NCBI GenBank assembly: GCA_012274445.1
Contig: JAAROD010000094.1
Location: 806,001-870,000, forward strand
Direction: 5' to 3'
Source of the DNA: Sclerotiophoma versabilis
Lineage: Eukaryota > Ascomycota > Dothideomycetes > Pleosporales > Didymellaceae
DNA length: 64,000 nt
Shown here one piece after another: positions 32,462 to 43,429 of the stretch (position 1 is the first letter of the stretch; the number at the start of each line of letters is the position of its first letter). The position numbers were made by a program, and so were the translations under genes. The notes under the pieces were generated by a model that worked only from the letters and a program-made list of their open reading frames with translations, did no database searches and was not told the DNA's origin.

Positions 32462-35001
32462 TTAGGCCACATTCTCCATTAAGCCCGCGCCCACCGTCCT
32501 CCCTCTTTCACGTATAACAACCCTCATGCCCTCCTCGATCGGCAGTTCGCGCTCCAACTGCACCACCACTCTCGCCACCTCACCCGGCTTCACAATCCTA
32601 GGCTTCTTCTTTGTCACTTCACCCGTGAACTTGTTCAGCTTAGCACTCAATGTTCTGATACTCCCCGGGCTGTTGAGAGTACTCCTGAACACCTCTACTG
32701 GCATAGGCAACACATGCTCAAAAGCAAGGAGCTTCGACGTGAAAGCTTTGACAAGCTTAACGGGCGCCTTGGGCGAGCAAACAATATCACCCTGACGGAG
32801 ATGCACGGGATCGATGTCTGTGAGGTGGAGTGTAGGAATCTGACCAGCAACTGCCCAGTCAACAGGTGCATCTTGAACTTCGATGGACTTGATGATTGCA
32901 GTCTCGTTGGCTGGTAGGGCAAGGATAACGTCACCAACTTGGAGTGTGCCGGAGTCTATGCGGCCGGATATGCTGAGAGGCGAGCGAAGGTCACCACGGA
33001 AGACGTCTGCGACGGAAAGGCGGAGAGGTTTTTCAAGTTGGCGTTGGGGCAGCTCGATGCGTTCGAGTGCTTCTAGAAGAGTTTCGCCGGTGTACCAGTC
33101 TGCTGCAGGGTTTGAGATCATGTTGACGACGTTGTCGCCTGTAAGACCGGCTAGAGGAATGAAGGTAATGCGCTTCTCAACGAAGCTTGCTTCGGTCAGG
33201 AAAGCTGTCATCTTCTTTGTTATCTCGTCGAATCGGGCTTTGGACCATGCTACAGTATCCATCTTGTTGACAGCGACGATGATGTGCTGCATTCCCATAC
33301 TTCGCGCGATCAAGATGTGCTCTTTTGTCTGACCCTTCAGACCTGCTTCGAAGCTGTTGGTGCTTGAGTCGATGACCAATACAGGGAAGTCCGCTTGCGA
33401 AGAACCTGAGATCATGTTTGGAATGAAGTCCTTGTGTCCGGGAGCGTCCAAAATGGTGAAGCGCGACTTGTCAGTCTCGAAGTAGTTTGTTGCAATATCA
33501 ACAGTGACACCGCGACTGCGCTCCTCGCTTGTCTCATCCATCACCCATGCCAGAGCAAATGACGACTTTCCTATAGTTTCTGCTTCTTTCCGGAGCTTGT
33601 CGATTGATCTTTGGTCGATGACTTTCAGGTCGTATAGCAAGCGGCCCATAAGCGTACTTTTGCCGTGGTCAACGTGCCCTACCGTTGTTAGCATATGACG
33701 CTCACACAGAGCTTGGTGCAAGAGACAATGCATTATGGAGAACACTTACCTACAACTACGAAGTTGGCCATCCGCTTCATGCCACTCTTCTGTAGTTCGT
33801 TCAGGACGTTCAGGTTCTTGCTTTTGACCTTTGGTTCATCCACCGCCAGCTTCTCGACAGAGTCCGCAAGCTTATCTCCATTCAGTGCCGTCGCTGGTTT
33901 CTTCTTCTTAGGTGTGGTCCCTGTATGCCTTAGAAAGCGGCTTCAAATGCTGCCACAGAATCAACGCCGCCCCGTGCTTGCGCCTTTGTTCGCCTGGGCC
34001 GCTCGTACGATGTCGTCAGGACTGGGCCCGTCGAAAGGCTTTGCATTTTGGTAGTCCTTGTAGTAACTGTAAGGCACTGGGAATTCTTGGAGGATGGTCG
34101 GTGGTTGCGGAGGACAAGAGGTGCCACAGAGCGTGGAAGCGAACATGGAAGCTGAAGCTCGTTGGGCTGGGTGCTCGACTTCGATGGCTGGCTTTGGGGC
34201 TTCTGGCACCACCTCTGCTTCCTTGACTGGAGCTTCTGGCTTGGGAGACGGGGAACGCTTTCGAGCCGTGTATTTGGAGATACGCGCAGGGCGGTCGGCT
34301 TCATGAGCCGGTGCAGCGTGTTCATTGCTCTTCACTGTGAGCTTGTCGAGCATGGCGACTGCAGCATCCGTCTCGCCGTTGACACTTGAGGCAGCTTGAG
34401 CCTCTTCTCTCTCCTTTCTGCGCTTTGCTGCAAGTGCTGCTAGCTTCGAAGAGCCACCGAGCAGTCCGCCTTTGAAGTGAGGCTCGTCGACGGTGATCAA
34501 TCCCAGTCTATGAGCGGGGACGTTGCCCCAGGGAACGTCGGCGAAGAAGTCTTGGGGGTTCGACGGCATCGTAACGGGCGGCAAGGGAAAACTCGGCGCG
34601 ACAGGGTAGGTTGACTGCGTGTAGCTATACTGTGCATAAGAGTGCTTACCGGCAGGAACGGGCGCCTTCTCGACAGCCGCACTTGCAGCCTGGTCGAAAC
34701 GCGACGTAGCCTTCTCCTTCTTTGGCTGTGCTTCTTTCTTGGGTGCTGGTGCTGCAAATTTGTTCTTCAGGTAGCTCACACTCTTCCCAATATCGTAGTA
34801 GTAGTGCCATAGCGCCTCCTGTATTTGCGCATCGCTGATATCTGACCCTGCGCTCCCTAGTGCCTCTCGTGCACTTATGGTGCTTATCCGCATATGCTCC
34901 TTGTCGTCTGCCGACATGACTTCTGCCTCCTCTTCTTCGTAGTAGTCGTCATCATCGTACAGGTCATCGTCGTCGTAGCCTACATTCCGTGCGCGCTGCA
35001 T
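32462..35001 (-). CDS. HBS1: HBS1, ribosome-rescue GTPase
   Basis: Three exons, 35001-33966, 33920-33750 and 33678-32462, give 807 residues. Hbs1 works with Dom34/Pelota to split ribosomes stalled on mRNA (no-go decay). The N-terminal HBS1_N region (MQRARNVGYDDDD, and later ALWHYYYDIGKSVSYL) is followed by a disordered linker, then an EF1-alpha-like GTPase with G1 GHVDHGKST (created by the second splice), DAPGHKDF, NKMD, and beta-barrel domains 2 and 3. Intron 1 begins with the weak donor GTTGAT but has CTAAG and CAG at its 3' end; intron 2 has GTAAGT and GCTAAC..TAG. Normal length for the fungal family. Close relatives eRF3 (Sup35) and EF1-alpha are excluded by the HBS1_N domain. Confidence 0.95.
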
Positions 35002-35582
35002 GTCGGAGTCGTGTGCGTTTCGGGGAGACGGCGGTAGTAAATAAGCGTATGCAGGCTTGTTGGCTTTTGGAGCTGTGGACTAGGTCTGCGTCGCTGGAAG
35101 GGTGGGTGTGGGACAAATATCTCCTTCGTAAACAAATGTTAGTGGGGGCAATCGTTGACGTGGTTCGCGGCTCGCGGACCCACGGTGCACTTGCCCCACT
35201 ACCGCTCTAGGAGATCCAGGAACCGATGACATCAGTCCATGCTCTCTCGCACCTCAACCAAAGCCGCCAATAAACTCCGGCCATTTCGAACCGCTTTTGC
35301 TCACCCAGAAGCGTCAACTACTCATCACAAGCATTCGAGCTTGTATCACAGGAAAAATCATGACGCGATTGTCTTTAGTTCGCTACTTAACGCCGGACCG
35401 CTTCTGCCTGAACCAATTGCTCCACTCGCTTGCTGACATGTAACTGGGGTATAGTATTAGGGAAAGAAATAACTCGAGAAATATGCCTGCGCAAGCACCC
35501 TGCCTCCACACACGACCATTGCACAGCCTAGGACCCACGAGACATCGCCATCTCTCGAACTGCATGTGCCAACGGAGCAAAT
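35002..35582. other. HBS1 promoter region and 3' flank of the Pro/Ala-rich gene
   Basis: About 580 bases without a supported gene, upstream of minus-strand HBS1. No motif recognised. Confidence 0.5.
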
Positions 35583-36757
35583 CTATTTCTCAGCAGGCGC
35601 GGTGGTTGTGGGTGCCGGCGCATTGGCAGCAGGCGCTTCAGCAGTTGCAGGGGCAGCGGTCGGCTGCGGCTGCTTCTGCTCAGCGCCAAAGTCAGGCTCA
35701 TCCAAAGGGCCGCTAGTGGCAGACATGCCAGGAGCGGGCTTTATAGTGGGGATAGCGGGTAGGTCTGCTGAAGGTGCAGGGGCGGGAGGTTGAGCAATTT
35801 GAGCAGGTGCCTCGGTCGGCTTAGCCTCGGTGGCTGCGGGGGCATCGCTCGCGGGTGTCTGCGCGGAGACAGCAGTCGGGGGAGCAGGCGCAACGGCACC
35901 AGCAGGCTCAGGGGCTGGAAAGGGAAAAGTCGTCAGTCTAAGGGTATCTTCGAGAAACAATGAGGGTCGCTGTTCATGTTGACAACAAGTGAAGCGAAAA
36001 CGCGTCGACGCGGAGCGGCCATGTAATGAAAGCCGGAGCGGACGGTCAGAGACAAGCGCCTGGGAGCAGACAGCGGGCGAAGCGGGAAACAAGTGGACGA
36101 CGGACAGGCTGTTCAGGCAGGACCATCCCAGTCGCCATCGAGCGCAATCTTCTGTCGCCGCCTGGAACCATCCCAACAGTCGTCGCCATGTTCACGAGTC
36201 TCGAAAGGGTGAAGAGATGTTGACCTACTTTGCGTGGCCTGCTTGACCTCAGCCAACGCAGCTACCTCGTCCTTGTTGGGCTCGCCCTGTACAGGGGCGG
36301 CAGCGGGCTCGGGGGCTGGGGCAGCGCCTGGAGCGGTGCCAGTAGAGGCTGGTGCGTTCTCGCTCTTGACGGGCTCAGGAACGGGAACGGGCGCTGGTGC
36401 AGCGGGCGTGGTCTCGGTGGGCTTCGTCGTGCTTGCCGAGGGCTGCTCGGTGGTGGTAGTCGGCGCAGGCTGCTCCTTCTTCGCCTTCTTTTTGCCGAAG
36501 AGGCCCTTGAAGGCTTTCTTCAGCTGGTCCATAGCATCGGGCGCTGTTCGTAACATGTTAGATCTGCAGTTACGAAACGCGAAGTGGTGGAAGGAATCCG
36601 TTCAAAGAACATCCCTTGTTGAGGAAGTAGATATGCACGACCAGCGAAAAGGTCTCTGGAAATAGACAAAGGCCGTCACTGTGAAAGCGCGTTGTACCAT
36701 AACAACGGTCTCAAGAGGACCAGCTTGGCTAGGCTGCTACTTACGGACTCCAGGCAT
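35583..36757 (-). CDS. Pro/Ala-rich protein of unknown function with a basic N-terminal helix
   Basis: Three exons: 36757-36745 (only 13 nt, coding Met-Pro-Gly-Val), 36543-36229 and 35914-35583, giving 219 residues. Splicing gives MPGVPPDAMDQLKKAFKGLF then GKKKAKK. Residues 8-26 form a basic amphipathic helix that could bind membrane. The rest is low complexity: Pro, Ala, Thr and Glu with repeated PAPEP/PAPVP runs, and no cysteines. All three junctions are in phase with good GT/AG signals, but intron 2 is long (314 nt), as is intron 1 (201 nt). A tiny first exon of this kind is common for small fungal proteins. I do not recognise the family. Confidence 0.72.
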
Positions 36758-37147
36758 GATGGCGGTTTGCTTATTCGGGAGAGCTGTGAAAAGGGTGTGG
36801 AAAACTTCGAAAGAGCTTGTAGACCGAAGTGAGCACGTTGTGTCAACGAGAGGATGTCGTCGTTAAGTTGAGGGATGTCGAGGGAGCTCATCACAGCTGG
36901 AGTTCTCGACCTGGTGCTACGCAACCAATCACAGTCAGTCACTAAAAAGGGCCCACTTGAGCTTATTTCTTGCACGGCCGCCGTTCGATTTCCACGAACT
37001 CCACGTCCACGCCCGAGCAGGGAAGGCCTCCCGCCGCGGAAATAAGCTACCGCTTGTCACCCGCGGCGGAGAATAGGGGCGAGATGTCAACGTCGTTAGG
37101 GTCTGACACTTGCGCCTCTGCGTCGCACTGCATCTCCGTAGTACACT
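36758..37147. promoter_or_regulatory. Divergent promoter between the Pro/Ala-rich gene and the P450
   Basis: About 390 bases separating the two start codons; no gene seen. Confidence 0.5.
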
Positions 37148-38841
37148 ATGGGTCTTTCAGCAGTAGCAATAGCTGCCGGCACCTCTCTCTTCGCATTGCT
37201 TGTCCGTCAGAATGTCTTCACTCAAGCCTTTCTCGCGATCACCGTAATTTGCGTATGCACGAGGGTCATCTCCGAATATCGTTTCAACAGGATCAAGAAC
37301 GGCCGAGGTTCTGGAATTGCACCCCCAACACTGCCACACTGGATCCCTGGGCTTCGTCATGGTCTTAACATGGGGTGGAGCGCTAAGGGCTTCGTTGCTC
37401 AGTGCCTGTACGATCCAAACTCAATTTACGAATATCAGTCATCAACAGTGATCCTAATGAAATCAGGAACAATTATGGAGGCGAAACGCCTTTCTTCATC
37501 GATGGAGCAGGCGAGAAGGTCCTTATTCTACTCAATCCAAAGCATGTGAAGCATGTGCTACGTTCCGCACATGAATGCGACCCCAACCCCTTCGTACATG
37601 AGAAGATTATGCACCAGTTGATGGGCAGTCCGCACGCTGCTGTCGACTATTACAAGTCTCCGGAGAGCACAGTGGACCATGATCAGATGGTTCAAGTTCG
37701 ACAGCTCTGTACTGGCTCAGCTCTGCCTGCATTAGACAAGAAAATGTTTGACGTGCTGACGCGCAACATCACTGAGGCGTGTGCACTCACAGTGAACAAC
37801 GACTGGACAAAAATCCCAGACTTTTACGCCTTCTTCGAAGACTGTGGCACTCGCACAATCATGGAAGTGCTGTTAGGCTCTGATATAGTGGAGAAATACC
37901 CCACGTTTGCTGCGGACATGTGGACCTTTATTGAGGATACAGATCTGTTCCTCCTAGGCTTGCCCAAGTTCTTGAATGCCAAAGCGTATGCCACCAGAGC
38001 CCGCCTGCTCAAGCATCTAAGAGAACTGAGTCACAACCACGATGTCCTGAATTCCCAAAAAGCACTGAACAACAAATGGCACCCCATCGCCGGATCAATT
38101 CTCATGCAAGAGCGTGAAAAAATGTATCCCACTCTCCCAGGCCACGACCTCGAAGCCAGGGCAGCCCAAACGCTCGGCATCCTATATGCCAGCACTAGTA
38201 TCCTCGTCCCAGTATCCTTCTGGCTATGCTATGAGACCCTGCGCACTCCAGCCCTGCACCACCGCGTCATCAGTGAGCTCAAAACCAGCCTCGACCCAAG
38301 GTCCCGCCAACACGATTTCTCCCAGCTCAGCGCAACGCCATTCCTGCAGTCCCTCCACGCCGAAACAAGTAGAAAGTATGGCATCACCATTCCCGCCCGC
38401 CGCGTCGTGGTCCCTGCTTTCACTCTCGACGAAAAGTACACGGTCCTCAAGGGAACCACAATCATCATGCCTAGCAAGTATGCTGGCCAGTATACGCCGG
38501 GCTGGGCCGCAATCCGCCCTTCGCTGGTCGAGAAACCTCTCGACCAATTTTGGCCCGAGCGGTTCCTGATCCACAAAGAGGGTGAGAAGGAGCGCTTCAG
38601 CGATGCTGGGTTGATTGGAAATTGGACATCTTTCGGAGGCGGGGCGCATCACTGTCCTGGACGATTCTGGGCGAGAAACATCGGGATGGTCATGTTAGCT
38701 GTGTTTACTGAGGAGTTTGAGGTGCAGATTAGTGACGTGGACGGGTCGAGGCGCTTTGATCCGGTATGGTTTGAGAGCGCTTTTGGGACTGCGAGACCAA
38801 AAGGGAAGATTGCGGTGAAGATCCGAAGAAGAGAGATGTGA
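37148..38841 (+). CDS. Cytochrome P450, CYP7/CYP8-like class
   Basis: Two exons, 37148-37407 and 37449-38841, give 550 residues. The 41-nt intron (GTACGA..CAACAG) restores AQCLDPNEIRNNYGGETPFF. The N-terminus (MGLSAVAIAAGTSLFALLV) is a membrane anchor, and a second hydrophobic patch (FLAITVICVCTRVI) follows. The proline-rich hinge reads PPTLPHWIPGL. The heme-binding motif FGGGAHHCPGR matches FxxGxxxCxGR; the ExxR pair is in HAETSR; the PERF-like motif is FWPERF. The I-helix lacks the canonical AGxxTT acid-Thr pair (sequence around LYASTSILVPVSFWL), as in CYP7/CYP8-type enzymes and some isomerase-like P450s. The substrate cannot be told; steroid-like or lipid substrates are an inference from this class. 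Confidence 0.92.
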
Positions 38842-38937
38842 GAGGATCAGTAAGTAGACCTTGTTCAGTTGGAGTTAAAGTGCAGTATCTTGGAAATATT
38901 GGAATTAGATGTCGATTGGATTGTGCTTAATTTAGCT

Positions 38938-38950
38938 CCCCCCCCCCCCC
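38938..38950. repeat. C13 homopolymer
   Basis: A run of 13 C lies about 100 bases past the P450 stop, at the end of the minus-strand coding remnant (there it reads as glycine codons). Confidence 0.88.
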
Positions 38951-39288
38951 TGAGGTGAGATACCGAACAGCCTTCTGCAACTCTTCCCGGTACCCCGCTC
39001 CCTTAACCCCAGTACCCTCGCCATCCGGCTCCGGCAGTCAATACGGATGATACGGATGCGTCACCGGGCTCATCGTTGGCAGCGTCCCATACCGATTCGC
39101 CATACCGTTAGCCCTCCAGTAGTTTCCCAACACCTCATGATGGTTGTCAGGAATGGGGAAATTGTGTAGCTCCCACCCGGAACAGCAACGCCATGTAGTG
39201 TAAAGCGAATTGATGCGCATGTCCTTCTGTTTTTACATTAGCAAGTCAAAACGCGGAAGCATATCGGGTGTGATGCGGCACATGTTCT
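38942..39288 (-). pseudogene. C-terminal remnant of an unrecognised gene
   Basis: On the minus strand a protein-like frame runs from about 39288. It contains NMCRITPDMLPRF, then a possible acceptor (TAATGTAAAAACAG), then MRINSLYTTWRCCSGWELHN and FPIPDNHHEVLGNYWRANGM to THPYHPY, then a TGA, then continues in the same frame with LPEPDGEGTGVKGAGYREEL until the C13 run. The sequence after the stop is as protein-like as that before it, so CGA-to-TGA decay is likely. No upstream donor was found and no complete model exists. The family is not recognised. Confidence 0.5.
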
Positions 39289-39812
39289 GATAACAGGCGA
39301 CTAGAACTTGCTGAACCGGTATTTATGGAGATGGTGGTCCGGATACCACTACAGCATCCTTGATTCTAGTCTAACAAACCTCGTCGTCCTCAAGGTTGTC
39401 ATCATCAACATCAAAATTGTGATGAGTAATTATTGGCGCAAGCGGTGTGGTATTCGAGCCCGATCAGTTGTTACTCTTAATGTCTTCGATCGTCGTGCAA
39501 GCCGGTTGCTCAGCGGGACGATTTTTAACGCCGGCTGGGCCGGAAGGGTCGACTTCTGTGTCGCCTGTCAAAGTGATGAAAGATTTGAGGTCGGCTATGG
39601 GTAGGCTGGACTTAACCCTGTCAGCAAACGCTGTATTTGCTGAGTTTGAGGGAATAACTCAAATTCTATCTATATGCCGAGGTTATGCATGGTAAACTTT
39701 GGAATAAGAGAGGGCAGTATCTGGTTAACAACGCAATCATTTCGCTTTGCTAGTGAGCGCCAGACCTAGAGAGTTGAGCTGAACATTGGAAGCTAACTGG
39801 ATTCATTGTGTG
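39289..39812. other. Intergenic, no supported gene
   Basis: About 520 bases at the 3' flank of the PTH11-like gene; nothing recognised. Confidence 0.45.
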
Positions 39813-41451
39813 TCAAAACGCTCTCGGGGGATCCTTCAACATTTGAGGTGTCGACAAGGGTGGCACAAACCCATTCCATTCCTCCCCAATCTCAAACATG
39901 TTCCTCTCCTCAGGTACCGATATAACCTTTGATCTTTGGAAAACATATTCTGAAGTTGGCCGTCGTTCAGAACTCGCTCTCCCGGTCTCTACATCTTCAT
40001 CGTCGTCCCAATCAGGAGCCGGTAGACAGCCAAGATCATCGACATTCCTGGGTGCGCCTAGAGGATCCAGATCCAAAGATGATGAACTTCTGACCAATCT
40101 GTTGAAGATGTTTCGGGGTGGGTCTGGCTTTGAAAGCGGTAGCGCAATGTTTGAGGGAATACGAGGAAAGTTATAGGAGTCGCAGCTGTGGGATGATCGC
40201 ACAAGACCGTGAGTTGCAAGTGGACGGCAGTAGGGCGACACAACAGGCTCCAGTGTGGCATGCGAGTCGACGCTAGGTTGTGAGGTGTGTGAAGATAACG
40301 ATCCGAATTTCTCGGCATCCCAGCAAGACCTACTCCCGTTCTGCACAGTGTTCATCGAAGTCACGTCGTTCATATCTTTGGCAACAAGAGGGTGCAGCCC
40401 TGGCAAACATGCGCTAATGACGGAAAGCGATTGGGCGATCTGCATGCAAAGAATGGTAGCCCAGCTGTCGTCGATCGATAAAGAGGCTGCAGATGCGTTG
40501 AAGAAGTACAGTTGGACGGTGAGTACCGTGATGATACTAAGAGAGTCAGAATTGGATTGAGATGCTATATCAGAGGGCGGACAAACCTCAACCGGGACCA
40601 GAACATAGCAGACACGTACAGACGGTTGCCAACTGGACTGTCTTGTTTCCAGACTGCAATTGGCGCCAGGACCAGCAGAACCTCGGTAACGATGTTCGTT
40701 GAGGCAAGATAGTTGCCAAATCCAACGACGTCGATACATTCGTTCGACCGTAAAACGTCCCAAGGGGTTGGTAGCTGGCACTGAAAAGCTGTGACTATGA
40801 TCCCGCTGACTGTCCATCCGGTGGTGAAAAGTGCAAGGATATGCGATGTGTACTCGAAAAGACGTCCGACGAAGAGTTTCTGCATGACAAGAGCCATGGA
40901 TATCTTGGCGCAGCCCATATTTGCGATGAACAGGATACTGGACACGTAGGCAGCCTTTACTCGTCAGTAGCTGAAGCAAATACTAGAATCTTCACAGCAC
41001 ACCTTCTGGTACACGCTCTCGTTATCTGATGAAAGGTCCGATACTCGCTGGCCAGCCACATTTCTCCATTGTATCGATATGGCGACCGTCTGACCGAAGC
41101 TGAAGAGCTGCTCTCTGTCAGTAATGTGCCTCGTCACACTAATTCGGTCTCTCTCACAGCTGCTAGCAATAGGAAAACATCATCCAGCTCTGACAATTTC
41201 TTGTTTGTTCTTCTAGAGAGCTTTACCGCAAAGCGAGCTATCAACGTGGAGACGACGAGTGCTAGAAGCACCCAGGAGGTAATGTTGATGATTGCCCTGT
41301 GACCAATAGGGGCAGTCAGACCTCGCAACTGAAGGTCATTTGCGGCTACTGTCGATATTCCGATGAATGGAAATGCAAGCTTCATCTTGAGTATACGGCA
41401 CAAGTACGTCTGAGGCTGCAACTCAGACGGAGGACTGGAGTGCTGCAGCAT
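39813..41451 (-). CDS. PTH11-like integral membrane protein with fungal rhodopsin domain
   Basis: Four exons on the minus strand, 41451-41158, 41110-41003, 40954-40587 and 40536-39813, give about 497 residues. Splicing rebuilds seven hydrophobic helices: IINITSWVLLALVVSTLIARF, LFSFGQTVAISIQW, AAYVSSILFIANMGCAKISM, ILALFTTGWTVSGIIVTAF, IVTEVLLVLAPIAVW, then helices around SIITVLTVQLYFF and ILCMQIAQSLSVISACLPGL. This is the fungal rhodopsin-like domain of PTH11-related proteins, thought to act as GPCR-like sensors of surfaces or nutrients. The C-terminal 190 residues are a cytoplasmic Ser/Asp-rich tail. The first junction is the least certain (acceptor GAGAG before CAGCTC); the others have good signals. 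The start may be a later Met than 41451. Confidence 0.83.
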
Positions 41452-42603
41452 TTGCGCCCATCAGTTGAAGTGATAAACATGTCTGCTTTGTTCGAATTCC
41501 GAACACGCATCCGCAGCAACGTCTATATTTGTCTCACGGCAAGGGCTGCCCTGATCTACACAAAGGCAGATGTAAAAACTTGCTATTTCCGGTCCTTCAG
41601 ACTCACAAGTGGAACACGATCCCGGTATATCGTGGCGGGAGTTGTAGAAATAAGGCCAAGCATATGCATGTTGTGTGCCAGTGGAGATGAACGCAAGTTG
41701 TGAATGTGTCAAGGTGTTGTCGGTGAGCGAGAGGAGGCGCAGCCGCGGGCGTCGAATGTGGACCCCGGCGCTAGCCGAATGTGAACAATCCCCCTCCATT
41801 GCAACATCCTCGTTCTATTTTCATCAGCACCGTGATCGTCCCATCAGCAGCTAAAACTCATTTCTTGGATGCCCATACGAAGGATTGTGACATCTAAACC
41901 CACGTGCTCGTCTTGCAACCCGTCGCCGTACGAAGTCCCACCTCGTACCGTTCAGCCTCAAAGACGCAACGCCAAAGGTGACTTGTTCACTACTTCTTGA
42001 CTACAGTCTAGGTAAGATTTCAAATGCGCAAGCGGAGATGCAAGTCAAGATACATTTGTACCTCGCCTAAGCGAAGCGTGGTTACGCGGAAGAGCACACC
42101 CTAGGTATTGTTTACCCGTATGATGTTTTCAATCTATTATCGGACTGGAAAATAAGAGCTTGAATGTACAGCGTTCGCAAGGCATGTGTCTGAACACTGG
42201 TATCTGATGCCGAGGCGAATGCCTGTGAAAGGCGGGGCCCCGCAACATCCCTTGTCAAAGTCCAACGGCGTTCAATTCAAAGTTTGCATAGTGTATGAAA
42301 GTGGAAAAGGCTCTTGTAGGTATTGACCGATTGAGGATTATAGATTAAAGATCAGCGAAAGTCTCTGCATGGGCAGGTACAGGCTGGTTGCGATTGGGGT
42401 AGAGTTACAATGTCATCGTGCGCCTTCTCGACAATCACATCAGTCTCTTCCCAGCGGCCTCGGAACTTCCTTGTCGAATGGATGCCATGTGAAGTGGTCC
42501 TTGGAAGACATATTGCGCTGCCCACCCATCTCAAGGCTGATTGACTACAGCGTGGGCTTCGCAACTTATCTCAGCCCATCAAGATCACTAGCCATACCTC
42601 GAC
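41452..42603. other. Intergenic region, divergent promoters
   Basis: About 1.15 kb between the PTH11-like gene (minus) and the HsbA-type gene (plus). Only short frames; no gene supported. Confidence 0.5.
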
Positions 42604-43201
42604 ATGCAGTACTCCCTGCTTCTCCTCTCTTTATTGACCGTAAGCTCTGCGCTCCCAGTCGAGCCACGTCAGGAGCAGAGTTTCGCACCTCAGCTCCTCA
42701 CCACAATCAATGACCTGAACGCCGCTGTCACCGGTCTAACGACGGCCGTTAACAGCTTCGATGGCTCCCTACTTGGCCTGTTGCCACAGGCTCTAGCTGT
42801 TGTGACAGCCGAGACAAAGCTTGACGTTACCATCTTGAAGGCGACCCACATCGCAAAGAAGAGCGGTAGCTTTACAGCAGATGAAAGCACGAATGTTGTC
42901 AACACATTAGCTGGTGGCATTGGACCCATACAAGCATCGCTTGGTGCGCTGAAGACAAAGGTCTGCACCTCTTACGACGTTATTTGATATTTCGACCGAC
43001 AAGACATAGTACCCGACATTCAGGAAGACGCTCACTGCGCCTATCGTATTGTTGGACCTCAAAATCTTGAGAAGACATACTGATGATCTTATCGCCGCCT
43101 TGACGCCGAAGGTCACAGCAGACAATGTGGGTCTTTTGGGATTAGGCAAGGGGATTCTCGACCAGGCCTTCGATGATGCTATCGCTGTCTATAGTGCATG
43201 A
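42604..43201 (+). CDS. Secreted hydrophobic-surface-binding protein A (HsbA)-type protein
   Basis: Two exons, 42604-42960 and 43010-43201, give 182 residues. A signal peptide (MQYSLLLLSLLTVSSALP) is followed by a helical Ala/Leu/Thr-rich domain (QLLTTINDLNAAVTGLTTAV) without tryptophan and with one cysteine or none, matching HsbA family proteins, which coat hydrophobic surfaces and recruit secreted esterases in Aspergillus oryzae. The 49-nt intron (GTCTGC..CATAG) joins LGALKTK to YPTFRKTLTAPIVLLDLKIL. The neighbouring alternative acceptor CATTCAG would give a stop, so CATAG was chosen. The total length is normal for the family. Confidence 0.85.
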
Positions 43202-43429
43202 TATTCATGGACAATTCCTTCTGTATCCGTGATGGCTTCTCCCTCTTGTCTACTAGCGAGGAAAGAACGATACTCATCAACGCTCCTTACATAGCTTTAA
43301 GATACATGACACAAGACCAACAAAGCATTAAGGCGAATACTTTTGCGTCTTCCTTTCACCTCCATCTTATGGTCATCACATGACGCAGTATCGCTACAAC
43401 ACATCTCACATTCACTCAAACAAGTTACA

